64,000 bases of DNA from Mixophyes australis (GCA_036250195.1 JAVHZZ010000001.1:398340117-398404116), one strand, 5' to 3'. Shown: positions 34,448 to 46,514, counted from the stretch's first letter. A program made the numbers and translations. The notes: generated by a model from the letters alone, not told the origin.

Positions 34448-34450
34448 ATC

Positions 34451-35249
34451 ATCATCATCATTATTTATTTATATAGCGCCAGCAAATTCCATAGCGCTTT
34501 ACAATTGGGAACAAACATTGATAAGACAATACTGGGTAATACATACAGACAGAGAGGTAAGAGAACCCTGCTCGCAAGCTTACAATCTATAGGACAATGG
34601 GAGTTAGAAACACAAGGGTATGTGCTACATCATATTGCACAATGGACCAGCTAGAACGCAAAGGTAAAAGTATTGACTGGGCTGTGTGTGTTGCAATGTT
34701 GGTCAGAGGGTTGTTGTCTTGTGTTAGCAGTGTAAAGGATGGTAATAGAGTAATCTAGGGAAATTAAGATGGTGGTTGAGGAATATCATAACCTTGTCTG
34801 AAGAGGTGGGTTTTCAGTGAACGCTTGAAGGTTTGAAGACTAGAGGAAAGTCTTACTGTGCGAGGGAGTGAATTCCACAAAGTGGGTGCAGCCCGAAAAA
34901 AGTCCTGTAACCGAGAATGGGAGGATGTGATGAGAGTGGAAGAGAGACACAGATCTTGTGCAGAATGGAGGTGCCGAGTTGGGAGATATTTCGAGACAAG
35001 TGAGGAAATGTATGTCGGTGCAATTTTGTTGATGGCCTTGTATGTTAGTAGAAGAATTTTATATTGGATTCGTTGAAATACAGGCAGCCAATGTAGAGAT
35101 GGACAGAGTGGCTCAGCAGAGGAATAACGGTTAGTAAGGAAAATCAATCTAGCCGCTGCGTGCAAAATAGACTTTGGGAAGACCAGTAAGGAGGGAATTG
35201 CACTAGTCGATGCGGGAGATGATTAATGCATGAATTAATGTTTTTGCCG
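34451..35249 (-). mobile_element. CR1/L2-type LINE fragment, nested in DIRS recombinase
   Basis: On the minus strand: AKTLIHALIISRID, SILHAAARLIFLTN, LHWLPVFQRIQYKILLLTYK, then SRLQDFFRAAPTLWNSLPRT and FKRSLKTHLFRQGYD, the thumb and C-terminal signature of CR1/L2-type reverse transcriptase. Then a 3' UTR and a (gat)n tail at about 34451-34462. The open stretch at 34764-35165 is 133 codons and well preserved, so this insertion is much younger than its host. It is 5'-truncated, as usual for LINEs. Confidence 0.88.
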
Positions 35250-35660
35250 ATACACCACATGCTGTGTTTGCATCCCTGACAAAGGAGCAAACTTAGAAGA
35301 GGCAATTAGTTTCCTCACCCAGAAGGCACAAATATAAAATGACACAAGCAGCGCAACCTAATGACACCTCATGCGCATCCCGTGCCCTTTGAAACAGCTT
35401 CCATTAATTTTACAAGAGAGAAATCACTAATGGGACACCTCTGTTCAGGGGGTACCGGGCGTTTCTTTGCCCAACCTTTCAAAACCCTGGACATAGCAAA
35501 ACTTCTGGCGTAGTCATCCTTCCTGCACAGCCTAGCGAAGAATGATATTCCCATCAGAGCTCCTGCCAGAGTTAATCTGGATTTACTGGATTGAAACCCC
35601 CCGAAACCAATGTTAGCCTGCGCTTGTGCCCATCTTGATTAGCGCTCTGTCCACAACTCT
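35250..35660 (-). pseudogene. DIRS tyrosine recombinase, N-terminal part
   Basis: Reads AGALMGISFFARL, YARSFAMSRVLKGWAKKRPV, then PISDFSLVKLMEAVSKG, then after a shift FYICAFWVRKLIASSKFAPL. These match the order of the N-terminal and early catalytic regions of DIRS recombinases (the last being the FxGAFRxxELV-like segment with the first catalytic Arg position, here changed to WVRKL). The reading stops abruptly where the LINE begins at about 35249. Confidence 0.7.
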
Positions 35661-35879
35661 GGAAATTGCACCACTCTTACCAAAACCACACAATACTTTT
35701 TCCATGTGGCAGGAGCACCAGATGATTCGAGCAGACCCTCTATGTCGGCTTGACAATCTGCCTTAACTGAGCGGGACCAGGGGAGCCCATTAGGGAGGCC
35801 CCGGGAGCCAGAGTTCTAAACCTATCCCCTTAGCCACTGACAATGTCCGCCTGACTATTCTCAACACCGGTATCGTACT

Positions 35880-36990
35880 GGGCCTGGGGGCAGATGTCTT
35901 ACGACAAAACAGCGCAAGAAGCCCATGACCGATTAATGGCCTGCACTACTCCGAGGCTATCGCTCCGGAAAACTACTGGTTATCCAACAAACACATACAC
36001 CCAAAGCTACAGAGCCACCACTATTGGCAGATAGCTAGGAGCCTAAAGTTAGCAGCCCAAGCCCAGCTGGACTGCACCCATTCACCGGGCCTAGGTTCAG
36101 CACACCAATTTGCTGCAAAATAGGCCCCAAAACCTACCGTCCTGGCTGCATCCGTAAAGAGTTCCAACTCCCAGCTAGAGACAGGGGCACCAGCCAAAAA
36201 TGCACCCCGTTACAATCCTGCCAGAACAGATCCCAAACTGCCAAATCCACTCGGACCAGGGTAGAAAGATGGATACGACAGAGAGACGCTTGCGTCCATC
36301 CATCGCCTGTATCCACTTACCGACAGAAGAAATGACCCATGGGAATCACCCGATCACAGCAATCGAAAAACCCCAGTATGGATTGAGTCTGCCTCAAAGA
36401 CACTCACGAGGTGTCAAGCTCCTCAGCTATCTGGGTGCGCAGCTTACCCTACCGTTCAAAGGGGAGCAGACAATGGCCTGAGCCTTGTTGTTTGATATTC
36501 TGTCTGCCCAAGCGCGACTGGGACACCCAGTGAATGGAAAGAGCCTCTTACCGAAAACACAATTTCTTTGCATAGTGGGCCCGAACCGAGCCCCATGACC
36601 AGAAATCATCCCAGTACTGGCAACCCCATGACGGCCTGTGCCCCCACAGATGCACCAGTGTAGAAAGGAAATTATACCATCAATTAAATGCGCATTAGAC
36701 TGTGTGTCCCATATGTAGGCACTTGCCCACATAACAGTCATCATCTATCCTGAATTCCATGAAGAGAAACAATTCGGGATGGCCCGGCAGTGAATGGAAA
36801 ACCGAGAAAATATCGACCATTTGCCAGCAACACTCTGGAACCGAAAAGCCGCTCCCCATGTCTAGCACAGCTTCCAAAAGACTGGCATACAACACAGCAA
36901 AACTTCTCAGGGACAGCAACACTCACAGATGCACCGTGAGGGAATGACAGGTGTGAGATCAGCCTGAATTTTCCTATCGCAAACAAACTT
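35880..36990 (-). pseudogene. DIRS reverse transcriptase / RNase H
   Basis: Begins with GKFRLISHLSFPHGASV and PEKFCCVVCQSF, a DIRS-type RT opening (KFRLIHHLSFP, then PE...YxSF). Downstream are a DDDCYVGKCLHMGHTV block (YxDxCLPMGC-like), the catalytic YWDD at 36605-36616, an RQTQSILGFFDCC...RVIPMG stretch typical of the end of DIRS RT, then VVFRSDSLGVVQAINRS, the RNase H-like region. At least four frame changes occur. The enzyme would copy the element's RNA, with no integrase; the neighbouring recombinase does the insertion. Confidence 0.8.
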
Positions 36991-37219
36991 TGTCCACCAG
37001 CACTTCAGCATAATAAACTTGCAGAATTCAGAATACTACCTCGGCCGTCTTAACCAGGCCCCCATTAGGTAACCTGATTCCCGTAGAAAACCCAGCCCCT
37101 AGAAATTTCTGCCTACCACTTGAGTGAGTAGCAATCGAGCCATCGGCTTAGGCTAACCCCAGTAATTGGTGATCCTACCTAACGCAGGGCTGGAAGAGGC
37201 TGATTACTCGCTCCTCCCC

Positions 37220-38090
37220 CTCCTGACTGCTTTGTCACCAGACATTGCGGTGTGTGTCGCTCCTAATTTTAGGCAAGTGTGGGAGAAACTGCATGCCGCT
37301 CCGTTTGGGTAACTAGTTTTGTGAAAGGGATAAGAGCAGCCCGGGCAGAGAAAGAAGCATCAAAAATATGTATGCACTCTTACACCAGTGTTATAGAACT
37401 CACAGCGAGCTTCATCCCCGCCACCTCGTGAAGGCGCCTCGCATACTGTCTTCTTAGCTCGCTTGAATACAGCGAACATGTCTATGCACCTACCTTTCAC
37501 AATCCTGTCCTGGACAGAAACTCGAACCCTCTAAAATATGGCCGTGCTAGCGCAGCGTCCCATTCTCGGCCCCGGAGAGATGGGAAACTCCCTAAAAACA
37601 ACGCCCGCTCAACCCAGCGCATTACAAAATGCTTGCGCAAATCCTTAACAAGATTCTGGGAGCAGTCCCCAGAGCCAGAGGATGCAGTATTGAGTTAAAG
37701 CCATCACACAACAAAGGCTATAACCAGACCAGGTAAATCATACATATTGATCTCACCTTGTAGAAGGGAACCGCTCTCAGGGCCGCTAAACTGACCTTCT
37801 ACTCCTGAATGTGTTGCAGTATGTCCTCCACTGCTCACGGACCTTGCAAACCAGTCCACCACGGCGGCTCCGGGATCTGCTGGGAGAGACATGTTACTGA
37901 CAGAAGCCTGAGACAGGAAGCCACAAGCTGTAGGCCTTTGCCTCTGACCTCTCCTGTACACTATCTGTGAACCCTGTGCTACCCGGCAGATCGGTCACCA
38001 GATTGACTGTCCCCTTTAGCGCGATTATACCCAGACCTGCTCCTGGACCGAGACCTAGCCACAATGTCAGTACTTTGCCTCTCACCTATA
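37220..38090 (-). pseudogene. gag-like region of DIRS element
   Basis: Read in pieces in several frames: LPGSTGFTDSVQERSEAKA, then NMYDLPGLVIAF, then FRGFEFLSRTGL-like text, then GAACSFSHTCLKLGATHT, which has the Cys and His spacing of the Cys/His motif near the end of DIRS gag-like proteins. It lies directly upstream of the reverse transcriptase. The start cannot be placed. Assignment is by position and the Cys/His patch; confidence is moderate. Confidence 0.5.
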
Positions 38091-39192
38091 GAACCGCTGG
38101 TAGGAATGTGACTTATGCTGAGGGGTGGCATCACGCCCCACAGCCAGAAATTGAGTGCCCACCTGAGCCCTAAGGGAAATGTGAACACCCTCCCCTCTTT
38201 AGTAGGGGAAACCCCTGTTGTTTACAAAGGGCAGGACTAAGAACTGAGGCCTGTACATAATGCTGTAACACCACACCGATCGAAGCCAGTAACCCCTTAT
38301 AAAGTTCTTAAAGTCAGCGCCATGGCACGATATACCCCAACAAATTATAAGGAGTGTGCACCCACACATTAGCCATAACTTCTAAAAGGAAACAAAGAAA
38401 GAAGTGCGTGTACCATGGGCACTCCATGGTGTCCCAGCATATCCCGATGATACCATGCCTTAAGATTTCCCATTTGCACTTTATTATCGTGTTTTTACAC
38501 TACCAGTATGCCCTAGTGACATACTTAAACTTAACACTTGGACTCAGGACTGTCCATGCTGAGGGGCCTGGCCTCTCCCCCCAGCCTGCTACTGTGCCCA
38601 GTCCTGCTGGGCCTGCCAATGGCGGGGAGGAGCACTCATGAACACTCCCCCCAGCAAAGCATTGCCGCAGGACCTAGCGTCCCGAGTCGTGGAGGGGAGG
38701 ATCAACCCCCCCTACCATCCTAATAGCCTCTAGTGAAATAAGCGGCATTTCCGCGACCACTCCCGGCGCTCCCTGAGCCTGCCACCTCTCGGGGATGCAC
38801 CGGAGTAATGGCTGCCGGACCAGAAGTGACGTAAAAGACAGACAAAGAAAACAGCAAGAGGATGACAGCAAAAACCAATGAAAAAATGCACTATGGGACA
38901 GGAAGAGAGCACTGTGATACTTATCCACCAACGTCCAGAAGCCAAGAGACTGCTTAACTCTCCGCCCATCTAACTTATGTGCTATGCCTGGTCCTCCCCT
39001 GTGACATCAGGTGGGCGTACTCCCTTTAATTAAACTATTAACCCCAGAGTACTAAGTACAGTTTAATGATCTATCCTTAGCTTTTAAAATCCTTTGAGCT
39101 TAATTCATCCCTCAATTCTCTATCTCTCAATATATAGGAAAAAATATATAACTATTCTTTGTACAATTGACTTCACACTTTTGGACTGCAGA

Positions 39193-39367
39193 GGGTAAAT
39201 GTATCAAGCTGAGAGTTTTCCGGCGGGTTTGAAAAACCAATCCGATTCTAGCTATCATTTCTTAAGTACATTCTACAAAATGACAACTAGAATCTGATTG
39301 GTTGCTATAGGCAAGATCTCCACTTTTCAAACTCGCTGGAAAACCCTCAGCTTGATACATTTCTCCC
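39193..39367. mobile_element. Palindromic MITE, 175 bp
   Basis: Ends gggtaaatgtatcaagctga and, reversed, gggagaaatgtatcaagctga. Inner arms include gagttttccggcgggtttgaaaa and atctgattggttgctatagg. The inner block is shared with the MITEs at 47974, 50419 and 58994. No clear target duplication. Confidence 0.82.
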
Positions 39368-39829
39368 ATGTCTTTCTTCAGTTCCCATTTATGAATTTAC
39401 ATAATGTCATTACCTGGATTAGGTGTTTCACAGTTTCTATAATGATGAAAGAGTCAATATTTGTTTTTCAATATGTGCAATAATACAATTTTTTTTTTAG
39501 CTGATGGCAAACTAATGGTTCAGTGACCTCAGTGTTCTTATTGCTTTGTGATATTTGTGCCTTCCGTAGTTTGTTATTTTTAATTAAATAAATGAAACAA
39601 GACATTTTAACATGATTGTTTTTTCCTGAAAACTGCTGAGGTTATTGGACTTTCCACAGTTCTGGTGTCTGTTGTCCTAGAATAGTTGCTCCTGACCTTT
39701 ATTTCAGTCTTGACACCAAGTGGTGATGTTGCATTGTTTTATGCCTCCCTAAGAGGCAGTTCCTTATAGAATGGAAAATATCAACAATAAGGGGACCCCA
39801 AAAATAGATTCTGAAACCCTGCTAGCGGT

Positions 39830-40110
39830 CTCCACCCACAGTGGGGCCATGGCTTCCATTCCAGCTGCTGCACAATCTGAGTGGAGTTTGTATGTTCTCC
39901 CCATGTTTGCATGAGCCTCTTCTGAGTGTTCATTCCCACAGTCCCCCCCCCAAAAAATACTGGTATGTTTATGTCAATGTTTGTGATTATGTAGTAGAGA
40001 ATATGTAAGCGATGTAAGCGTCAGTGGCACAGGGATTTATGGGAATTACAAAAACATTCTCTGTAAAGCACAGCTAATATGTTAGTTCAATATAAATAAA
40101 GGCTAATAAT
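39830..40110 (+). mobile_element. Worn V-SINE-like fragment
   Basis: The core gagtggagtttgtatgttct and ccccatgtttgcatgag is clear. A c-run replaces the cctcccac segment, and the tail has ttctctgtaaagcacagc and tataaataaaggctaataat. The head is unrecognisable. An older copy than those at 19.6 and 26.4 kb. Confidence 0.65.
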
Positions 40111-40785
40111 AGATTAGGTCTGTCTATATAGCTATTATAAGGTCTCCATATAACTCAGGTTCAGATTTAAATTTCTGCCCTCCTAGGCCACTATTAATGT
40201 GTTACTCCACAATCCTCTTGTGCAATCTGTTGTTCAAACCTCTACCCTTCCCATGTGTATAATATAAATAGTAACATAAGCAGCCCTTATAGAATCCATG
40301 TGTTCACTGTTTGCAAAATGTATAATATAAATAATTATAATACAAATAATAGCAAGCAAATTGAGCTGTTTTGCTGTCATTCCAGGAGTGATGTGGCCTT
40401 TGCACATATCCAGGTCTGTTTAAAAATATCTGAGTGCTTGTGTTTCATGTTATTCCTTTAAACCATTTGTTTGCTTTTTACTTTTTGAAATGTTTTTATT
40501 TATTTTATTCAAGACCATGCATTAACAGTGAAGATCACGAGCAATGCATTGAAGCAAGAAGCTATCACTTACAATCCTCAGATTCCAGAAAAAGTAGACA
40601 GCATTGGAGCTGTACCCTGCTGCATGAAGAGTTTGGCACGTCCAGACTATACAGGGACTTGGGCCACGTGCCCTTTCCCTGCCCAGGACTCCCCCCTTTC
40701 AAGTAGGGAGTAGTAACAGCCGTGCATTAAAGCATAGAAAAGGGCTGTTTAACCAGATGTATCTGCATATACATTCATCTACTGG
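40111..40785. other. No recognised feature
   Basis: AT-rich; ORF at 40434-40706 has no recognisable domain. Ends at the hAT target duplication. Confidence 0.45.
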
Positions 40786-40952
40786 ATTTAAACTAGAGAT
40801 GAGCGCACTCGGATTTCGTGAATCCGAGCCCACCCGAACGTTGCCGATCCGAGTCGGATCCGAGACAGATCCGGGTATTGGCGCCAAATAAAAACCTGAA
40901 ACCGAGGCTCGGAGTCATAATCCCGCTGTCGGATCTCGCGATACTCGGATCC

Positions 40953-40958
40953 TATAAA
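40953..40958 (+). promoter_or_regulatory. Candidate TATA box of hAT transposase gene
   Basis: tataaa in the setting ggatcctataaattcccc, in an otherwise GC-rich terminus, about 25-30 bases before ccgccatcttcactcggg. The degenerate element at 7986-11318 keeps a matching atttataagtacc at 11171-11180 on the minus strand. Conservation of the box between relatives supports function. Confidence 0.55.
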
Positions 40959-41084
40959 TTCCCCGCTAGTCGCCGCCATCTTCACTCGGGCATTGATCAG
41001 GGTAGAGGGAGGGTGTGTTAGGTGGTCCTCTGTCCTGGTAGATCTCGTGCTGTGCTGTTTAGTTCTGTGCTGTGCTGTGTTCTG

Positions 41085-41712
41085 CAGTATCAGTCCAGTG
41101 GTGCTGTGTGCTGTGCTCTGTCAATTTTGAGTTCAGTGGTGCTGCTGGGTCCTGTGCTGTGTCCTGTTCAGTCCAGTGGTGCTGTGTCCTGTGCTCTGTC
41201 CTTCTAAGGGCATAGTTATTTCCCCATTATTCCCCATTTTCAAAAAAATTTAAAAAAAGTTATAAAAAAAAAATACAAAAAAATAATTAATTACAACAAA
41301 ATTTGCAAAACCAATCCTGCAGTATAAGCCCATTGGTACTGCAATATTACCAAGTTCACACATTCAGCAGTAAAAGTCCAGTGGTACTGCAATATTACAA
41401 AGTTCACACATTCTGTAGTATCAGTCCATGGTGCTGTGTCCTGTGCTCTGTCCTTCTGAGTTCAGTGGTGCTGCTGGGTCCTGTGCTGTGTCCTGTTCAG
41501 TCCAGTGGTGCTGTGTCCTGTGCTCTGTGCTTCTAAGGGCATAGTTATTTCCCCATTATTCCCAAGTTTTTTTTAAAAAAAAAAAAACTTATAAAAAAAA
41601 ATACAAAAAATAAATTAAAAAAAAAAGTAATTATAACAAAATTTGCAAAACCAATCCAGCAGTATAAGTCCATTGGTACTGCAATATTACCAAGTTCACA
41701 CATTCTGCAGTA
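41085..41712 (+). repeat. Leader with 329-bp direct duplication
   Basis: The block from cagtatcagtcca through gagttcagtggtgctgctgg, ctaagggcatagttatttcc, a poly-A patch and aatttgcaaaaccaatcc to aagttcacacattctg occurs twice (gagttcag at 41129 and 41458). Within it a shorter ccagtggtgctgtgtcctgt unit recurs. It is likely untranslated leader; the A-runs differ between copies. Confidence 0.85.
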
Positions 41713-41728
41713 TCTTGTGCTACATATA

Positions 41729-44651
41729 ATGGAGACCAAAAATTTGGAGGATAAAGAAGGGAAAGATCAAGACCCACTTCCTCCTAATGCTGAAGCTGCT
41801 GCCACTAGTCATGACATAGACGATGAAATGCCATCAACGTCGTCTTCCAAGCCCGATGCCCAATCTCCTAGTACAGGGCATGTAAAATCCAAAAAGCCCA
41901 AGTTAAGTAAAAGTAGCAAAAAGAAAAACTTAAAATCATCTGCGGAGAAACGTAAAGTTGCCAATATGCCATTTACGACACGGAGTGGCAAGGAACGGCT
42001 TAGGCTCTGGCCCGTGTTCATGACTAGTGGTTCAGCTTCACCCAAGGATCTTAGCCCTCCTCCTTCTCCCCCCCTACAAAAAATTGAAGAGAGTTATGCT
42101 GTCAGCAACAAAACAGCAAACAACTCTGCCTTCTAAAGAGAAATTATCACAAATCCCCAAGGCGAGTCCAAGGGTGTTGGTGGTTGTCAAGCCTGACCTT
42201 CCCATCACTGTACGGGAAGAGGTGGCTTGGGAGGAGGCTATTGATGTAGCTGGCGCTGTGGAGGAACTTGATGATGAGGATGGTGATGTGGTTATTGTAA
42301 ATGAGGCACCAGGGGGGGAAACAGCTGATGTCAATGGGATGAAAAAGCCCATCGTCATGCCTGGTCAGAAGACCAAAAAATGCACCTCTTCGGTCTGGAG
42401 TTATTTTTATCCAAATCTGGACAACCAATGTATGGCCATATGTAGATTATGTAAAGCTCAAATAAGCAGGGGTAAGGATCTTGCCCACCTAGGGACATCC
42501 TCCCTTATACGTCACCTGAATAACCTTCATAGTTCAGTGGTTAGTTCAGGAAATGGGGCTAGGACCGTCATAGGTACAGGGACACCTAAATCCCGTGGTC
42601 CAGTTGGATACACACCAGCAACACCCTCCTCGTCAACTTCCTCCACGATCTCCATCAGATTCCGTCCTGCAGCCCAAGTCAGCAGCCAGACTGAGTCCTC
42701 TTCAATACGGGATTCATCCGAGGAATCCTGCAGCGGTACGCCTACTACTGCCACTGCTACTGTTGCTGCTGTTAGTCGGTCATCTTCCCAGAGGGGAAGT
42801 CGTAAGACCGCTAAGTCTTTCACAAAACAATTGACCGTCCAACAGTCGTTTGCCGTGACCACAAAATGCAATAGTAGTCACCCTATTGCAAAGCGTATAA
42901 CTGCGGCTGTAACTGCTATGTTGGTGTTAGACGAGCGCCCGGTGTCCGCCATCAGTGGAGTGGGATTTAGAGGGTTGATGGAGGTATTGTGTCCCCGGTA
43001 CCAAATCCCATCGAGATTCCACTTCACTAGGCAGGCGATACCAAAAATGTACAGAGAAGTACGATCAAGTGTCCTCAGTGCTCTAAAAAATGCGGTTGTA
43101 CCCACTGTCCACTTAACCACGGACATGTGGACAAGTGGTTCTGGGCAAACGAAGGACTATATGACTGTGACAGCCCACTGGGTAGATGCATCCCTTTCCG
43201 CAGCAACAGCAACAGCTGCATCAGTAGCAGCATCTACAAAACGGCTGCTCGTGCAAAGGCAGGCAACATTATGTATTACAGGCTTTAATAAGAGGCACAA
43301 CGCTGACAACATATTAGAGAAACTGAGGGAAATTATCTCCCAGTGGCTTACCCCACTTAGACTCTCATGGGAATTTGTGGTGTCAGACAATGCCAGTAAC
43401 ATTGTGCGGGCATTAAATATGGGCAATTTCCAGCACGTCCCATGTTTTGCCCACACCATTAATTTGGTGGTACAGCATTACCTCAAGAGTGACAGGGGTG
43501 TGCAGGAGATGCTTGCGGTGGCGAGCAAAATTGCTGGACACTTTTGGCATTCAGCCAGTGCCTACCGCAGACTAGAGGCACATCAAAAAACCATGAACCT
43601 GCCCTGCCATCACCTCAAACAAGAGGTTGTGACGCGCTGGAACTCCACCCTCTATATGCTGCAGAGGATGGAGGAGCAGCAAAAGGCCATTCAGGCCTAC
43701 ACAGCCACCTACGACATAGGCAAAGGAGTGGGGATGCGCCTGAGTCAAGCGCAGTGGAGACTGATTTCCGTGTTGTGCAAGGTTCTCCAGCCGTTTGATC
43801 TTGCCACACGAGAAGTCAGTTCCAACACTGCCAGCTTGAGTCAGGTCATTCCCCTGATCAGGCTGTTGCAGAAGCAGCTGGAGAAAGTGAGGGAGGAGCT
43901 GGTAAACCATTGCGATTACACCAAGCATGTAGCTCTTGTGGATGTAGCCCTTCGTACGCTTTGCCAGGATCCGAGGGTGGTCACTCTTTTAAAGTCAGAG
44001 GAATACATTCTGGCCACCGTGCTCGATCCTCGGTTTAAAGCGTATGTTGTGTCTCTGTTTCCGGCGGACACAAGTCTACAGCGGTGCAAAGACCTGCTGG
44101 TCAGGATATTGTCCTCTGAAGAGGACTGTGACATGCCAACAGCTCCACCCTCATTTTCTTCCACATCTATGGCTGCGAGGAAAAAGCTCAGTTTTCCTAA
44201 AAGACCCGCTGGTGGGGATGCTGATAACATCTGGTCCGGACTGAAGGACCTGCCAACCATTGCAGACGTGTCTACTGTCGCTGCATTGGATGCTGTCACA
44301 ATTGAAAAAATGGTGGAGGATTATTTTGCTGACACCATCCAAATAGACATGTCAGACAGTCCATATTGTTACTGGCAGGAAAAAAAAGGCAGTTTGGAAG
44401 CCCCTGTACAAACTGGCTCTATTTTACCTGAGTTGTCCCCCCTCCAGTGTGTACTCGGAAAGAGTTTTTAGTGCAGCTGGGAACCTGGTCAGCGGCGAAG
44501 GAGGTTGCTTCCTCACAACGTTGAAAAAATGATGTTCATAAAAATGAATTATCAATTCCTCAATCAAGTACAGCACTGCCCTCCAGCTAGTACAGAGGGA
44601 CCTGTGGTTGTGGAGTCCAGCGGGGACGAATTGATAATGTGTGAGGAGTAG
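41729..44651 (+). pseudogene. hAT transposase with BED zinc finger, frameshifted
   Basis: First Met codon at 41729 (METKNLEDKEG). The acidic/Ser-Pro-rich and Lys-rich N-terminus runs in one frame to 42133, where it stops; the main 814-codon frame (42027-44471) continues the protein, so one shift lies around 42050-42130, near c- and a-runs. The main frame has the BED finger (SVWSYFYP, C-x2-C at residues 139 and 142, H163-x4-H168), QLTVQQSF, LTTDMWTSGSGQ (first catalytic Asp), VVSDNASNIVRAL (second Asp), CFAHTINLVVQ, RWNSTLYML. The dimerisation block (SVYSERVFSAAGNLVS) lies in another frame after a shift at an A8 run (44380-44387); a further 1-nt loss near 44500 shifts RLLPHNVEKMMFIKM. The stop at 44649-44651 follows GDELIMCEE. 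Otherwise well preserved, so the breaks are recent. Confidence 0.9.
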
Positions 44652-45109
44652 GAAGTACACACTGTAGGGGTAGAGGAATCAGAGGTTGAGGATGAGGACT
44701 ACATCTTTCCTCAGTAGAGCCTGTTTAGTTTGTACAGGGAGAGATGAATTGTTTTTTTGGTGTGGGGGCCCAAACAAACCAATCATTTCAGCCACAGTTG
44801 TTTGGTAGGCCCTGTCGCTGAAATGATTGGTTTGTTAAAGTGTGCATGTCCTATTTCAACAACATAAGGGTGGGTGGGAGGGACCAAGGACAATTCCCTC
44901 TTGCAACTCTTTTGTTGGCATTATGTGACCATTCAACAGTCGTTTGCCATGTTCAAAAAGTAAAACAAAATGTCAACAAATTCAAAAAATTAAACCAAAA
45001 GTAAAATGCCCTGTCATAATTTAAAACAAGAGGTATTGATTGACGTGCTAGAACTACTGTAGTGTTTATATGTTATAAACACTACACTTGGAAGTTGGAG
45101 GAGGTATTG

Positions 45110-46350
45110 TGGCCACTCCACTATGCAGTCCAGATAGAGGTGTATCAGATATTAAACAACGTTGACTGTTGCTGCAAAATTTTTAAATAATATTGTGGGG
45201 AACACTACACTATGCAGTCCATAAACTTGTTGGGTAGAATTCAGACCTGTGGAGGGTTTTTTAATTATATTGTGGCCCGGTAAAAAAATTGTGTACCGGG
45301 GCCACCCCACTACGCAGTCAAGAAACTTTTTTTTTGGAATTCAGACCCGTGGAGGGTTTTTTAATTATATTGTAGGGACCACTCCTCTACGCAGTCCAGG
45401 TACAATTTTTGGTGGGATTCAGACCATTTGAGGGTTTTTAAATTATATTGTGGTGACCACTCCTCTACGCAGTCCAGGTACAATTTTTGGTGTAATTAAG
45501 ACCAGTTGATGCCGGTTTTCTTATTATATTGTGGTGACCACTCCTCTACGCAGTCCAGATACAATTTTTGGTGTAATTAAGACCAGTTGATGGTTTTCTT
45601 ATTATATTGTAGGGACCACTCCTCTACGCAGTCCAGATACAATTTTTGGTGTAATTAAGACCAGTTGATGCCGGTTTTCTTATTATATTGTGGGGACCAC
45701 TCCTCTATGCAGTCCAGGTACAATTTTTGGTGGGATTCAGACCATTTGAGGGTTTTTAAATTATATTGTGGTGACCACTCCTCTACGCAGTCTAGGTACA
45801 ATTTTTGGTGGGATTCAGACCATTTGAGGGTTTTTAAATTATATTGTGGTGACCACTCCTCTACGCAGTCCAGGTATAATTTTTGGTGGGATTCAGACCA
45901 TTTGAGGGTTTTTAAATTATATTGTGGTGACCACTCCTCTACGCAGTCCAGGTACAATTTTTGGTGTAGTTAAGACCAGTTGATGGTTTTCTTATTATAT
46001 TGTGGGGACCACTCCTCTACGCAGTCCAGGTACAATTTTTGGTGGGATTCAGACCCTTTGAGGGTTTTTAAATTATATTGTGGTGACCACTCCTCTACGC
46101 AGTCCAGGTACAATTTTTGGTGGGATTCAGACCATTTGAGGGTTTTTAAATTATATTGTGGTGACCACTCCTCTATGCAGTCCAGATACAATTTTTGGTG
46201 TAATTAAGACCAGTTGATGCCGGTTTTCTTATTATATTGTGGGGACCACTCCTCTACGCAGTCCAGGTACAATTTTTGGTGTAATTAAGACCAGTTGATG
46301 GTTTTCTTATTATATTGTGGGGACCACTCCACTAAGCAGTCCAGAAAGAT
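45110..46350. repeat. 78/81-bp minisatellite in hAT 3' region
   Basis: About 14-15 head-to-tail units marked by gaccactcctctacgcagtc. Start-to-start spacing of actcctctac is 78 or 81. Two subtypes alternate: one with gggattcagaccatttgagg and one with gtaattaagaccagttgatg (the 81-bp form adds ccg). ORFs of 73-102 codons here exist only because 78 and 81 are multiples of 3. The first units, near 45110-45360, are diverged. Confidence 0.95.
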
Positions 46351-46514
46351 ACCCCGTTGCAACGTTTTGGACTAATAACAATATTGTTAGGTGTTCAGAA
46401 TACACTGTAAATTAGTGGAAATGATTGTTATTGAATGTTATTGAGGTTAATAATAGCGTAGGAGTGAAAATAAGCCCAAAAACTTGATTTTTGAACTTTT
46501 TATGCTTTTTTCAA

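Larger units (their letters stand above)
33170..39010 (-). mobile_element. DIRS/Ngaro-type YR retrotransposon, decayed
   Basis: A GC-richer block on the minus strand with, from right to left, a gag-like part with a Cys/His motif, reverse transcriptase with a YWDD box, RNase H-like text, a tyrosine recombinase with its HxxR region, and a GHS-containing hydrolase-like piece. This order is that of tyrosine-recombinase retrotransposons (DIRS/Ngaro). Outer boundaries are set only by base composition; I found no terminal repeats. A CR1/L2-type LINE interrupts the recombinase. Many frameshifts and stops make it dead. The second element at the right end of the window has the same order on the other strand. 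Confidence 0.78.

Noticed and set aside
42074..43928. Minus-strand ORFs of 80-118 codons
   Set aside because: Shadows of the transposase reading frame on the other strand.
45655..46207. ORFs of 73-102 codons with repeated peptides on both strands
   Set aside because: Caused by the 78/81-bp minisatellite, whose unit is a multiple of 3.
45110..46350. CRISPR-like array
   Set aside because: Units are continuous tandem copies with no constant repeat plus unique spacers, and lie in a eukaryotic transposon.
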